From NCBI RefSeq assembly GCF_024169655.1, contig NZ_JALJWV010000001.1, positions 3,849,001 to 3,913,000 on the forward strand: a stretch of 64,000 nt of DNA, in the 5' to 3' direction. This document shows positions 51,731-61,351 of this stretch, in pieces (positions within the stretch are counted from its first letter, which is position 1; each line of letters begins with the position of its first letter). The notes beneath the pieces are model-generated. The model ran no database searches. It was not told where the DNA came from and was given only the letters and a program-made list of their open reading frames with translations. The DNA is from Pseudomonas marginalis (GTDB lineage: Bacteria > Pseudomonadota > Gammaproteobacteria > Pseudomonadales > Pseudomonadaceae). Both the position numbers and the translations under genes were made by a program.

Positions 51731-53857
51731 TTAGTTTGCCGGCTTCAGCAACTGCATCTGCTGACGATAATCATCCGTCACCTGCCGCGCCTGGCTGCTG
51801 CTGGTGATCACCCTCGGCGTAATCAGCACAATCAGCTCAGTGCGGTCCTTGGATTTGCTGGTGTTGCCGAACAGCCAGCGCAGGCCGGGGATTTTGCCCA
51901 GGTATGGCACGGCACTGACGCTTTCGGCGTTGTCTTGCTTGATCAACCCGCCGAGCAACACCGTCTGCCCGCTTTGCACCGCCACTTGAGTCGAGACCGA
52001 GCGCGTTGAGATACGCGGATTTACCGCCGTGTCACTGCTGCCGCTCTGGCTCTCGGCATCGCTGACCTGCTGCTGGATGTCCATGTACACCAGGCCGCCC
52101 GGGTTGATGCGCGGCACCACATCCAGAATCACCCCGGTCTGCACGTATTCGACGCTGCTCAGGGTGGTGTCGGCGTCGCCGGTATTCACCGTGGTCTGGC
52201 TGATGGGGATGTTGTCGCCGACCTGGATCTGCGCCGGCTGGTTGTTCATCACCACCAGCGACGGTGCCGACAGCACCTGCGTGCGGCCGTTGGTCTCCAG
52301 CGCGTGTAAGGCTACTTGCAAGTTGGAGCTGACGAAGGAATAGAACAACGAATCCGACGCCCCCAGCCCTGCCCCGCCACCGCCCAGCGCGCCCTGGCTG
52401 CCGGACTCGTTGGCGACGGTGGTGCTGGAGGAATTGCCCGCCAGGCGACCGAGGTACCACTGCACGCCAAGGTCCAGTTCACCGGTGAGTTTGACTTCGA
52501 GGATGCGCGTCTCGATCTGCACTTGCAGCGGCGGGTTGTCGAGGCGTTTGATCGCGGCTTCGATCTCTTTCCATTGCGCGGGGCGGGTGCGCACCAGCAG
52601 TTGGTTACTGCTTTTTTGCGCGGTGATGCGGGTGCCGGCTTCGAGGCTTTTATCCGCTGCGGGCTCGGGCGCTTCCGCGCTTTGCTCGGGTTCTTCAGCC
52701 GGCGGCGGAGTGTTCGGCTGGCCACCGGCATTGTTGTTGAGCGATGACAACGTAGTGGTGCGCAACCCTGGTGCGACCTTGGCCGGCGTATCGTCCTTGA
52801 TCGCGCCGTTGCCGTAGATCTGCCGCAGGTATTTGGCCAGGTCCGAGGCCTTCATGTTGCGCACGTCGTACACGTACATCTGTGGCTCATTACCGCCGCC
52901 TTCGTCGATGGTGCGAATCCAGTCGCCCACCTCGCTGAGGTACTGCGGCTGGGAAGAAATCGCCACCACCGAATTGGTCCGCTCGATCGGCAGAAAGCGC
53001 AGCATGCCGGCCAGGGGCATGCCGCTGTCCGGGCCGAACATGGCTTGCAGCTCGGGCATCAGCTCGGCCACCGACGCGCGTTGCAAGCCGAATACGCCCA
53101 CCGACATGCCCTTGAGCCAGTCCACATCGAAGGTGTCGATGGTGGCCTGGTAGTTGGCCAATTCTTCCGGTGTGCCGGCCAAACTCAGGACGTTGCGCGC
53201 CGGGTCCACCAGCAGAAAGGCGTTTTCCCGGGCGAACGGCTTGAGCAGTTTCTGCATCTCGGTGGCGGAGATATAACGCAACGGAAACAGCCGCGCCGAC
53301 AGGCCGCTGGACGGTTGAGCCACGTTCATTTGCGGGACCAGCTTGCCCGCCACCGCCTGGTTGGCCGGCAGGATCACGTAGCGCTTGCCCTGCTTGATCA
53401 TCGCGTTGTCGGTCCAGGACAGCAGAGTTTCGAGAATCGACAGCGCCTGCTGTTTGTCCACCGGTTTAGACGTGGAAAAGCTGACGCTGCCTTTCACCCC
53501 TTGGGCGATGCTGTAGTTCTCGTGCAGCAGGTCGCCCATCACGCTGTTGATCACCGCTTCGATAGGCTGGTCGGCGAAGTTGAATACAATATCGCCGCCG
53601 CCCTGCTCTTCGTCACGCGGGCTGGCGCTGGGTGGGCGCACGAATTGCTGGTTGCCACGTATCAACTGGCGTTGGGCCGGGGCCTTCGCTACGGGCCGCG
53701 GGCTGTCCACCGCTGGCGTCTCACTCGGCGGGCGTTGCGCGCCGGTGCCTTGCATGGCTTCGTGGAGTAAAGCGTCGTCTGCGTCGAGACGCTCGGGCAG
53801 CGAGCCACAGCCTCCCAGGGAGACGGCGGTAGCCAGGCAAAACAACGAGGTGCGCAT
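51731..53857 (-). CDS. gspD: Type II secretion secretin GspD, lipoprotein type (HxcQ-like)
   Basis: A 708-residue outer-membrane secretin. The N-terminus has a lipobox LGGC with Cys17 as lipidation site, the self-piloting type known from HxcQ. An N0 domain (VFNFADQPIEAVINSVMG) and N1-N3 repeats follow; the linker near residues 370-400 is Pro/Glu/Ala-rich. The secretin domain has VPRINPGGLVYMDIQQQVSD and the C-terminal GLIKQDNAESVSAVPYLGKIPGLRWLFG. The ATG at 53857 lies 5 bp after gspC. It is the last gene of the operon. Confidence 0.93.
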   Translation of the reverse strand: MRTSLFCLATAVSLGGCGSLPERLDADDALLHEAMQGTGAQRPPSETPAVDSPRPVAKAPAQRQLIRGNQQFVRPPSASPRDEEQGGGDIVFNFADQPIEAVINSVMGDLLHENYSIAQGVKGSVSFSTSKPVDKQQALSILETLLSWTDNAMIKQGKRYVILPANQAVAGKLVPQMNVAQPSSGLSARLFPLRYISATEMQKLLKPFARENAFLLVDPARNVLSLAGTPEELANYQATIDTFDVDWLKGMSVGVFGLQRASVAELMPELQAMFGPDSGMPLAGMLRFLPIERTNSVVAISSQPQYLSEVGDWIRTIDEGGGNEPQMYVYDVRNMKASDLAKYLRQIYGNGAIKDDTPAKVAPGLRTTTLSSLNNNAGGQPNTPPPAEEPEQSAEAPEPAADKSLEAGTRITAQKSSNQLLVRTRPAQWKEIEAAIKRLDNPPLQVQIETRILEVKLTGELDLGVQWYLGRLAGNSSSTTVANESGSQGALGGGGAGLGASDSLFYSFVSSNLQVALHALETNGRTQVLSAPSLVVMNNQPAQIQVGDNIPISQTTVNTGDADTTLSSVEYVQTGVILDVVPRINPGGLVYMDIQQQVSDAESQSGSSDTAVNPRISTRSVSTQVAVQSGQTVLLGGLIKQDNAESVSAVPYLGKIPGLRWLFGNTSKSKDRTELIVLITPRVITSSSQARQVTDDYRQQMQLLKPAN

Positions 53858-53862
53858 ATCGA

Positions 53863-54381
53863 TCAAGGGAGGGGCTCGCGAGGCAGGGAAATCGGTGGCC
53901 GGGTCGACGGCGGCGGCAAACGCTTGGCGTACAGGCTCAAGGTTTGCGTGCGACCGTCCAGGGTAAAACGGGCGGATTGCGGCGTGAGGTGTTCCAGGCG
54001 CCAGCCGTTGGGCAGCACCTGGCCCAGACGCACCGTCAGCGGGCGGCCGTCGGTTTGCTTGAGCATCACCATTTGCAGGTTGCCGGTGATCAGGATGCCG
54101 CTGAGGGTCAGGTTGGCCAGGCTGCTGGCCTGGGTGTTGCCGACCGCACGATCGGGGCTGCGATCCGGGCTGAACAGCGGGGTTTGCCACGTGCCGGCGA
54201 GGCGGTCCAACGCCACGCTGGGCGCGACGTGCACCCGCGCAGAGGAATGCTCGCGCACGCCCGGTTCGGGCAGCCACTGCGGTTCGTCGCCGATGCTGCT
54301 CAGGATGACCGCCATCAACAGGCCCAATACCCCGACCAACCCGAGCAAGCCCCATTCCAAGGGGCGCAATACACCGATCAT
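53863..54381 (-). CDS. gspC: Type II secretion protein GspC (HxcP-like, short)
   Basis: A 172-residue inner-membrane protein with one TM at about residues 8-30 (LEWGLLGLVGVLGLLMAVIL) and a homology-region domain (LANLTLSGILITGNLQMVML) that contacts the secretin N0 domain. It is shorter than XcpP-type GspC and lacks a PDZ domain. It starts by ATGA overlap with gspM. Confidence 0.83.
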   Translation of the reverse strand: MIGVLRPLEWGLLGLVGVLGLLMAVILSSIGDEPQWLPEPGVREHSSARVHVAPSVALDRLAGTWQTPLFSPDRSPDRAVGNTQASSLANLTLSGILITGNLQMVMLKQTDGRPLTVRLGQVLPNGWRLEHLTPQSARFTLDGRTQTLSLYAKRLPPPSTRPPISLPREPLP

Positions 54382-54977
54382 CGGGCCACCTGCGGTTGCA
54401 GGTAGCCGCGCACCAGCAACTGCACCACCAACTGCCCTGCCCCGCCACTGGCCGGCGCCTGTTTGCCACGGCGGATGCGCAGCTCATCGACGAACAGAAA
54501 CGGCGGCGGGTATTCCAGCTCATGCAGGATCGCGGTCAAGGGTTCGATGGCGCAATTGAGGGTCAGGCTGACCTGCACCTGTCGATACGGTTCGCCGTCG
54601 TCCTGCTCCGGGGTGATCGGTTTGCGTTGGCTCAGGCTGCAGCCGCCACCGAGGGTGGCGTGGCGGTTGATCAAATCGGCGAGGCGTTGCATCAGGTCGG
54701 CGGCGACCGCATCCGGGTCATCCCCCGGCAGCAGGCTGGTTTGGCTGGCCGGGTCTTGGCGGGCCTGGTCCAGTTGCTCGCGCAGTGCATCGCCCTGGCG
54801 CAACACGCCGGCATAGCGTTGCTGCTGTTCGCGCAACTGCTCGGCCTGTTCGCCCATGGCACGCAAAGGCCCGGCAAACCAGCTGTCGATCAACAGCCAG
54901 TACGCCGCGCCGAGCACCACGGCCAGGATCAGCAAGGCCGTGCCACGGCGTTCACGGGGTGTGAGGGGTCGGCGCAT
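54378..54977 (-). CDS. gspM: Type II secretion protein GspM
   Basis: A 199-residue protein with an N-terminal TM at about residues 14-32 (ALLILAVVLGAAYWLLI), a coiled-coil (MGEQAEQLREQQQRYAG) and a C-terminal ferredoxin-like domain. The ATG at 54977 overlaps gspL by 26 bp. It binds GspL in the inner-membrane platform. Confidence 0.85.
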   Translation of the reverse strand: MRRPLTPRERRGTALLILAVVLGAAYWLLIDSWFAGPLRAMGEQAEQLREQQQRYAGVLRQGDALREQLDQARQDPASQTSLLPGDDPDAVAADLMQRLADLINRHATLGGGCSLSQRKPITPEQDDGEPYRQVQVSLTLNCAIEPLTAILHELEYPPPFLFVDELRIRRGKQAPASGGAGQLVVQLLVRGYLQPQVAR

Positions 54978-55950
54978 CGGCGGCCTCCGGGCGAAGATGG
55001 GCACGCAAGGCAAACTGATCCTTGCCGCTGCGCACATCGGGTTGAATCACCCCTTCAAACTGCGCATTGTCCAGGCGGTGGCAGCCTTTGATCCGAGTGA
55101 TCAGGGCGCTGGCCTTGGCGCTTTGGCCGGAGAAAGCAATCTCGCTGCCCTTGATGTCCAACTGGTCAAGCCAGGTGTCGGCGGGCAGGCACGTGGTGAG
55201 GTCGTCGAGCAGCGCCACCAGCGGTGGCTGGGCCAATTTGCGCCGGGTCAGGTACTGCGCCGCGCCGCGGGTGGTGAGCAGTTGCTGACGCAGCGCATGC
55301 ACCTCGGCGACCTGGGCTTTTTGCTGCTGGACGCTTTCGTGCATGGCGTCGAGCACGCGCTGGCGGTCGTTGAGCCACAGCAGCATCGCCGCGATCAGCA
55401 ACGCGCCGCACAGCCACGGCAAGCTGCGTTGCAAGCCCTTGCCTGCCGGGCGCGGACGCGGGCGCAAAGGCGCGGGCAGCAGGTCGATGCCCAGGTTGCC
55501 CACATCCACGCGATGAGGATGCAGACCGAGGGCGGCACAGTCGCTGAGGATCTGATCGAGGCGTTCGCGCAGGATCGCCACCAGCGTCACCTGCAGGTGG
55601 GTCGGCGTGCGCCGCTCCTGGCGTGCGACGAAGTACAACTGGTCGGCCTCGAACGGCGTGTAGCGATCCAGTTCATAGCCGACCACAGCGCTGAGGTTGC
55701 GGGCAGCGGCGGCGGGTAACTGCACGGTTTGCACCAGCACGGCGTCGGCCGCGAGCACCAGCACCTGGCGCGCGTTGCCCGGCGCCAGCTCAACCGGCTC
55801 GCGCAACGGCCAGTGATAGCGCAGCTCGGGCGGCTCGTGCAGCGCCAGCCATGCTGGCACGCACGCACGCAGCTCCGCGAGCCACAGGCGCCAACCTTGT
55901 TGCGCCAGGCTGCCACGCCAATACCGGGCGACGGGTTCCAGTCGATTCAT
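54952..55950 (-). CDS. gspL: Type II secretion protein GspL
   Basis: A 332-residue cytoplasmic/inner-membrane protein. The actin-like cytoplasmic domain is residues about 1-165, with a TM near 180-198 (LPWLCGALLIAAMLLWL) and a periplasmic part. Short for GspL. The ATG overlaps the gspK stop (ATGA), which fixes the start. It anchors the ATPase GspE. Confidence 0.87.
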   Translation of the reverse strand: MNRLEPVARYWRGSLAQQGWRLWLAELRACVPAWLALHEPPELRYHWPLREPVELAPGNARQVLVLAADAVLVQTVQLPAAAARNLSAVVGYELDRYTPFEADQLYFVARQERRTPTHLQVTLVAILRERLDQILSDCAALGLHPHRVDVGNLGIDLLPAPLRPRPRPAGKGLQRSLPWLCGALLIAAMLLWLNDRQRVLDAMHESVQQQKAQVAEVHALRQQLLTTRGAAQYLTRRKLAQPPLVALLDDLTTCLPADTWLDQLDIKGSEIAFSGQSAKASALITRIKGCHRLDNAQFEGVIQPDVRSGKDQFALRAHLRPEAADAPTPHTP

Positions 55951-56648
55951 TCTTGCCAACGCAACACCCGGTAGGGCTGTGCGCCGTCCTCCGTTGGGCT
56001 CAATAAAACCGTGACTTGCAAACGCGCTTCATAACCGCCGGGGCGCTGTGCGCGGCTGTCGACCACCAGCACCTCGCCGGGATCGGCGCCCTGCGCGTTC
56101 TGCTGCGGCAGGTTCAAGGCCTGGCGCATCAGGGCGCTGGCGAACGCCGGGTCGGGCCGATCGAGGTCGCTCCACAAAGTGATCTCGGGCAACAATTGGC
56201 TGTACAGCGCCTGGGTCATGCCCGGCAATTGGCGCACTTCTTCGAGCACGCGAAACGGCGCCAGGCCCTGGTTGCGTCGCGCCTTCAACGCCTTGGCCAG
56301 TTGCGTGGCCTGGGCCGGGGTGGCGCCGCAGGCCAGGGCCAGGTGCGTGAGGTCATCCGCCTCGGCGTTGATCAGGTACAGCTTGCCGCGCTCGCTGCGC
56401 AGGCTGACGTGCAACTGCGCGTCGTCGAAAGTCAGCGGCATTTCACGGCCATCGGCGATCCAACGTGGATCGGCCATCGCCAGGGCGACGCCGGCTTCAG
56501 CCGCCAGCACCGTCTGGGTGTGCTGGCGATGCCACAGTGCCTGGCGACTTTCCAGCTGCACCCAACCGGCCAAGCCACCCAGCAACACGCTGAGCAAGGC
56601 CAGCACCCAGAGCACCAGCAGCAGCGCCGCACCGCGTTGACGCATCAT
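55947..56648 (-). CDS. gspK: Type II secretion minor pseudopilin GspK
   Basis: A 233-residue tip pseudopilin. The short leader MMRQRG is followed by the hydrophobic helix AALLLVLWVLALLSVLLGGL, which lacks Glu5 as usual for GspK. A large domain follows (KLYLINAEADDLTHLALACGA). It is shorter than XcpX. Its ATG overlaps the gspJ stop. Confidence 0.87.
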   Translation of the reverse strand: MMRQRGAALLLVLWVLALLSVLLGGLAGWVQLESRQALWHRQHTQTVLAAEAGVALAMADPRWIADGREMPLTFDDAQLHVSLRSERGKLYLINAEADDLTHLALACGATPAQATQLAKALKARRNQGLAPFRVLEEVRQLPGMTQALYSQLLPEITLWSDLDRPDPAFASALMRQALNLPQQNAQGADPGEVLVVDSRAQRPGGYEARLQVTVLLSPTEDGAQPYRVLRWQE

Positions 56649-57253
56649 TCGCCCGTGGCTCCGCTGGACAGGTTCAAGCGCAACGCAATCACCTGGGTGA
56701 CCCAGGGCACCGGCCCGTCGACACGCGCGGCAATCCGCACCGCAGACGGCAAGCGCCGGGGCCACGGCCACTGATCGATCCATCCGGTGGGTTGGCCCAG
56801 GGGCGATACACCGCGATAACTGAACTGCAGCGCCGCAAGGTTCGTCAGCAGCACCTGCGGCTCATCGCGAGAGGCAGTGGTCTGCGCCTCCAACCGCGAG
56901 AACGCCACCTGCAAACCCTCTGCGCCCCGTTGCAGGGTAAAACGCTGAATCCCGCCGCCGAGCACACCGGGCAACGTCGCGACAAACTGCAGTCGCTCGG
57001 ACGTGCCCACGAAAAACCCATCGGCCTGGCTGTCGTCTTCCGTGACATCCAGCGGCAATGCTTCACTGATGGCGGTGCGTAAGAACTGCTGGGCGGCGCG
57101 CATTTCGTCCAGGCTGACGGTATAGCGCTGGGCCTTGGACACCGCGCGATTGGCACCGAGCAACGCGCCGCTCAACAGCACCAGCAGCACCGCGAGCAAG
57201 CTGAGCACCACGAGGATTTCCAGCAGGGTGAAACCCCGCTCGCGGCGCCTCAC
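56645..57253 (-). CDS. gspJ: Type II secretion minor pseudopilin GspJ
   Basis: A 202-residue pseudopilin with the leader VRRRERG and processing site G-FTLLE, then VVLSLLAVLLVLLSGALLG as the spine helix. Its start is a GTG that overlaps the gspI stop (GTGA). A large reading-frame extension upstream is inside gspI and is not real. Confidence 0.87.
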   Translation of the reverse strand: MRRRERGFTLLEILVVLSLLAVLLVLLSGALLGANRAVSKAQRYTVSLDEMRAAQQFLRTAISEALPLDVTEDDSQADGFFVGTSERLQFVATLPGVLGGGIQRFTLQRGAEGLQVAFSRLEAQTTASRDEPQVLLTNLAALQFSYRGVSPLGQPTGWIDQWPWPRRLPSAVRIAARVDGPVPWVTQVIALRLNLSSGATGE

Positions 57254-57582
57254 TGGCGCACCTTCAATGTGCTGAAACGGGCCTGGTGCGAGCCCTCGCT
57301 GACAATCAGGTCGAGGCGATACAGATGGGGTTGCTGGCGCACGCACGTCAGTTGCCAATGGATGCCGTCCAGCTCGCCCTGGCGGACCCCGTCGACCAGG
57401 TGCCCCGTCGTTTCCTGGTCCAGCACACTGAGGGCGGCATGGCTCAGGCGATCGCTGCGGGCCACTTGCGCCAACGAGCGCGCGCTCTGGCCGAAGGCGA
57501 CCAGCAACACCGTGCTGCACACCGCCATCAACGTCAGGGCGGCGAGCATTTCCAGTAAGGTAAAACCGGCCTGACGCTTCAT
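57250..57582 (-). CDS. gspI: Type II secretion minor pseudopilin GspI
   Basis: A 110-residue pseudopilin with the leader MKRQAG, cleavage before FTLLEMLAALTLMAV, and a short beta domain. The start overlaps the gspH stop by 4 bp. Confidence 0.88.
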   Translation of the reverse strand: MKRQAGFTLLEMLAALTLMAVCSTVLLVAFGQSARSLAQVARSDRLSHAALSVLDQETTGHLVDGVRQGELDGIHWQLTCVRQQPHLYRLDLIVSEGSHQARFSTLKVRQ

Positions 57583-58004
57583 GGCAGCGCCTTGGACTGC
57601 ACGCTGCCGGTCAGCCAGCCGATGTCGATGCGCCAACGCCGGCTGCCGTTGGCCAGCAGCAGATTGCCGCCGGTGGAACTGCCGTCGGGGTAGAACTCTA
57701 CGGCGCTTGCGACCTGTTCGGCGGTGTGCAAGGTGACCTGCAGGCTCGGCGGCCAGGCGTGAGGGGCGCGGCCCGGCGCCTGGAAGGTCAGGCGCTGCAG
57801 ATCGAATTCGGTCCTGGCCGCACGCCCGCTGACAATCGCCCCGGCCCGCGTGGTGCGCAGGGCGTCGACCATCTGCCCGACCACGCGCCGCTCGTTCGCC
57901 GCCTGCACAGCCTGGCGCGCACCGAGCCCCAACAACCCGACAGCGAGGCTGATCAACAGGATGACCACCAGCATCTCGAATAAGGTAAAGCCGCGTTGGG
58001 GCAT
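57579..58004 (-). CDS. gspH: Type II secretion minor pseudopilin GspH
   Basis: A 141-residue pseudopilin with the leader MPQRG, then FTLFEMLVVILLISLAVGLL and the C-terminal WRIDIGWLTGSV. It lies 7 bp after gspG. Confidence 0.87.
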   Translation of the reverse strand: MPQRGFTLFEMLVVILLISLAVGLLGLGARQAVQAANERRVVGQMVDALRTTRAGAIVSGRAARTEFDLQRLTFQAPGRAPHAWPPSLQVTLHTAEQVASAVEFYPDGSSTGGNLLLANGSRRWRIDIGWLTGSVQSKALP

Positions 58005-58011
58005 GGGCGGG

Positions 58012-58422
58012 TTATTCCCAGTTGCCCAGGTCGGCGCTGTAGCCGTCGCCGCCCGGTTGGCCATCCTGGCCGTAGAAGATCAGGTCGAAGGCCCCGTGTT
58101 CGCCCGGGAAGCGATAGCCGAATGCATGGCCGAACGGGTCTTTCAGCTCCGACGGCTTGGCATACGGCCCGGCCCAGCTTGCCGCATTCCCGGGTTTGTC
58201 CACCAGTTGCTGCAGGCTGTTGGGCGGTGAACCGACATCGAGGGCGTAGCTGTCGATCTTCATGCTCAGGCTGGCCAGTTGCGCCTTGCCCGCGCCGTAC
58301 TTGCCCTTGTCCACATTGCCGCCGACCTGGCGCACCACGATGGTCGCGACAATGCCCAGCAGCACGATCACCGCGAGCATTTCCAGCAGGGTGAAACCGC
58401 TTTGACGGCGTTGAGTTCTCAT
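58012..58422 (-). CDS. gspG: Type II secretion major pseudopilin GspG
   Basis: A 136-residue major pseudopilin. The leader MRTQRRQSG is followed by FTLLEMLAVIVLLGIVATIVV. The calcium-loop C-terminus is GGDGYSADLGNWE. I chose the ATG with AAGGAACC upstream; an ATG 8 codons earlier overlaps the gspF stop (ATGA) and is an alternative. Confidence 0.9.
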   Translation of the reverse strand: MRTQRRQSGFTLLEMLAVIVLLGIVATIVVRQVGGNVDKGKYGAGKAQLASLSMKIDSYALDVGSPPNSLQQLVDKPGNAASWAGPYAKPSELKDPFGHAFGYRFPGEHGAFDLIFYGQDGQPGGDGYSADLGNWE

Positions 58423-58442
58423 CGATCGGGTTCCTTGAAGGT

Positions 58443-59645
58443 TCATATATGGCTGGTCAGGCTCATCAGCGGCAGCATGATCGCGAGCATGATCACCGCC
58501 ACCAGCACCGCCATGACCACGGTCAGGGACGGCACCAGGGCCGCGAGCAGGCGGTCGATACCGCGTTTGGCTTCGACGTCGAAGATGTCGGCGACCTTGA
58601 GCAGCATGCTGTCGAGTTCGCCGGCCTGTTCGCCGACGTCAATCATTTGCAGGGCCAGGTCGGGCAACAGCGGTTGCGTGCCGAACGCGCTGGCCAGGGT
58701 GCCGCCGCCTTTCACCGACTCGGCCGCATCGGCCACTTGGGCCTGCAATGCGCGGTTGGTGCAGACCTGCCGCGCGATGACCAACGCTTGCAGCAAGGCC
58801 ACGCCATTGCTGAGCAAGGTGCCCAGGGTGCGGGTCAGGCGCGCCGCTTCAACCCGCTGCAACAACGGGCCGAGCACGCGCAGGCCGAGCAGGCGGCGGT
58901 CGTAGCGTTCGCGGCGCTGGGGATCGCGCAGGCGTGCCGCCAGGGTCCCCAGCGCGACGCTCGACCCGGCCAACACCAGCAGACCGTAGGCGCCGAGGAA
59001 TTGGCCCAGGGCCAGAATCACTTCGGTGATCAGCGGAATCGGCACGCCGAGGTCCTGGAAGATCGGCACGAACTGCGGCACCACATACGCCAGCAGCAAC
59101 GCCAGGGAACCGAGCACGCCGACCACCAGGAATGCCGGGTAGATCAGCGCATTGATGACCTCGCCGCGCAGCCGCTCGCTGCGTTCGAGGTAATCGCTGA
59201 GTTGGCGCAGGGTGCTTTCCAGCGCGCCACCGGCTTCACCGGCGCGCACCATGCTCAGGTACAACGGCGAGAAACTCGCGCCCTCGTCCTCCAGCGCGGC
59301 CGATAACGGTTTGCCGGCCTTGACCTGGTCGCGGATGCGTTCGATCAGCGCACGCACCTGGGGCTGGCCGGGTTGCTTGAGCAGCAGGCCCAGGGAGCGC
59401 TCCAACGGCTGACCGGCGCCCAACAGCGTCGCCAACTGCTGGGTGAAACTCACCAACGCGGCGCCCTTCAACGACCCGCGCACAAAGGCATGGCGCAGGC
59501 CCTGGCTACCGGCCGCGTCGATCTGCAACAGCAGCCAACCGCGCTTGTGCAAGATTGCGACGGCGGCGGCTTGATCCCTGGCTTGCAGCGTGCCGCGCTG
59601 GGTCACACCCTGGCTGTCCAGGGCGCGGAAGGTGAACAGACTCAC
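58443..59645 (-). CDS. gspF: Type II secretion inner-membrane protein GspF
   Basis: A 400-residue polytopic protein with two T2SF domains (near residues 65-190 and 265-390) and three TM segments. PLSAALEDEGASFSPLYLSMVRAGEAGGAL is the family signature, written here in part; RLTRTLGTLLSNGVALLQAL is the second. Start is GTG overlapping the gspE stop (GTGA). Confidence 0.92.
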   Translation of the reverse strand: MSLFTFRALDSQGVTQRGTLQARDQAAAVAILHKRGWLLLQIDAAGSQGLRHAFVRGSLKGAALVSFTQQLATLLGAGQPLERSLGLLLKQPGQPQVRALIERIRDQVKAGKPLSAALEDEGASFSPLYLSMVRAGEAGGALESTLRQLSDYLERSERLRGEVINALIYPAFLVVGVLGSLALLLAYVVPQFVPIFQDLGVPIPLITEVILALGQFLGAYGLLVLAGSSVALGTLAARLRDPQRRERYDRRLLGLRVLGPLLQRVEAARLTRTLGTLLSNGVALLQALVIARQVCTNRALQAQVADAAESVKGGGTLASAFGTQPLLPDLALQMIDVGEQAGELDSMLLKVADIFDVEAKRGIDRLLAALVPSLTVVMAVLVAVIMLAIMLPLMSLTSHI

Positions 59646-61351
59646 GCGCCGTCCCCACGGGTAACGCGCAGCACTTCTTCCAGCGAGGTGACGCCCGCCA
59701 CGGCCTGGCGCAGGCCTTCTTCATGCAAGGTGCGCAGGCCCGCGCGACGGGCGGCCTGCTCCAGCGTCGCGGCGTCGGCGTGGCGCATCAGCAGGCCACG
59801 CAGTTCGTCATTCATCACCAGCAATTCGGTGATGGCGCTGCGGCCGTGGTAACCGCCTTCGGCGCCGGGGCGGTAGAGCAGGATCGGGCGCTCATCGGTA
59901 AAACGCTCCAAGCCATGCTCCTCGATCAGCTCCGGCGGCGCTTCGAAGGCGACGCGGGTCGCCGGGTCCAGGCGTCGCACCAGGCGCTGCGCGAGGATGC
60001 CGGTGACGGTCGAGGCGATCAGGTAACTCTCCACGCCCATGTCCAGCAGGCGCGTGATGCTCGCGGCGGCGCTGTTGGTGTGCAGGGTGGAGAGCACGAG
60101 ATGGCCGGTGAGCGACGATTGGATGGCGATGCGGCAGGTTTCCAGGTCGCGGATCTCGCCGATCATGATCACGTCCGGGTCCTGGCGCACGATGGAGCGC
60201 AGCGCCCCGGCGAAGTCCAGGCCGATGGCCGGTTTGACCTGGATCTGGTTGATGCCTTCGAGCTGATATTCCACCGGATCTTCGACGGTGATGATCTTGC
60301 GCTCGGCGCTGTTGAGCCGCGCCAGCGCGGTGTAGAGCGTGGTGGTCTTGCCGGAGCCGGTGGGCCCGGTGACCAGCAGGATGCCGTGGGGCCGTTCGAG
60401 CACGTCGAGGAAGGCGGCCAGGCGCTGGCCGTCGAAGCCCAGGCTGGGGAAGTCGAACTGCACGGTTTGCCGGTCGAGCAGGCGCATCACCACCGACTCG
60501 CCAAAACTGGTGGGCACCGTGGACACCCGCAAGTCCAGCTCCTTGCCCTGGATGCGCAACATGATCCGCCCGTCTTGGGGCAGGCGCCGTTCGGCGATGT
60601 CCAGGCGCGCCATGATCTTCACCCGCGAGATCACCGCCGCCGACGAACTGGCCGGCGGCGCTTCGGCGTCGTGCAGCACGCCGTCGACGCGGTAGCGCAC
60701 CTTGAGCTGGTTTTCGAAGGGTTCGATATGGATGTCCGATGCACGCTGCTCCACCGCCCGCTGCAGGATCAGGTTGACCAGGCGAATCACCGGTGCTTCG
60801 GAGGCCATGTCCTTGAGGTGTTCGATATCTTCCAGTGCGCCGCCCTGCTCATCGAGGTTCTCGATCAGGGTGCCCATGGCGGAACGGCCCTGGCCGTAAT
60901 AGCGCTCGATCAACGTATCGACTTCGTTGCGCGGGCCGATGGCCAGCCATATCGGCACATCGCAGGCGTAGGCCAGGGCCTGAAAGGGATAGTGCTGCGC
61001 CGGGTTGGCCGCGAGGACGCGCAGCCCGCCTTGGGTCCACCCCATCGGCACCACTTGGTAATGGCGCATAAAGCGCTCGGTGAGCGTGGGCAACGGGTCG
61101 AGCAGCGGCGGCGCGGCATCGGCCAGCAACAGCGGCGCACCGAGCAACGCCGCCCAGGCGCGGGCCAGTTCGATTTCGGACACCAGCCCCAGGCGCGTGA
61201 GCAACCCCAACAGGTCGCTGGCGTCGGTGGACAAGCGCCGGGCGCGCTCCAGATCAACGGTTTTCAGCCCGGCGTGCTGCATCAGCCACGCGCACACGGT
61301 GTCGGTGTGCGGTATCTGCGTATGGCAGGCATCGATGGGCATGGACGACAT
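59642..61351 (-). CDS. gspE: Type II secretion ATPase GspE (no tetracysteine zinc motif)
   Basis: A 569-residue hexameric ATPase. Walker A is GPTGSGKTT near residue 330; the Asp box TVEDPVEYQLEGINQIQV, Walker B MIGEIRDLETCRIA and His box TGHLVLSTLHTNSAA are present. Where GspE proteins usually have two CxxC pairs, here the region from LAQRLVRRLDPATRV to LLYRPGAEGGYHGRS has no Cys. It is first gene of the operon (order E-F-G-H-I-J-K-L-M-C-D). The prepilin peptidase GspO is not in the window. Confidence 0.93.
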   Translation of the reverse strand: MSSMPIDACHTQIPHTDTVCAWLMQHAGLKTVDLERARRLSTDASDLLGLLTRLGLVSEIELARAWAALLGAPLLLADAAPPLLDPLPTLTERFMRHYQVVPMGWTQGGLRVLAANPAQHYPFQALAYACDVPIWLAIGPRNEVDTLIERYYGQGRSAMGTLIENLDEQGGALEDIEHLKDMASEAPVIRLVNLILQRAVEQRASDIHIEPFENQLKVRYRVDGVLHDAEAPPASSSAAVISRVKIMARLDIAERRLPQDGRIMLRIQGKELDLRVSTVPTSFGESVVMRLLDRQTVQFDFPSLGFDGQRLAAFLDVLERPHGILLVTGPTGSGKTTTLYTALARLNSAERKIITVEDPVEYQLEGINQIQVKPAIGLDFAGALRSIVRQDPDVIMIGEIRDLETCRIAIQSSLTGHLVLSTLHTNSAAASITRLLDMGVESYLIASTVTGILAQRLVRRLDPATRVAFEAPPELIEEHGLERFTDERPILLYRPGAEGGYHGRSAITELLVMNDELRGLLMRHADAATLEQAARRAGLRTLHEEGLRQAVAGVTSLEEVLRVTRGDGA

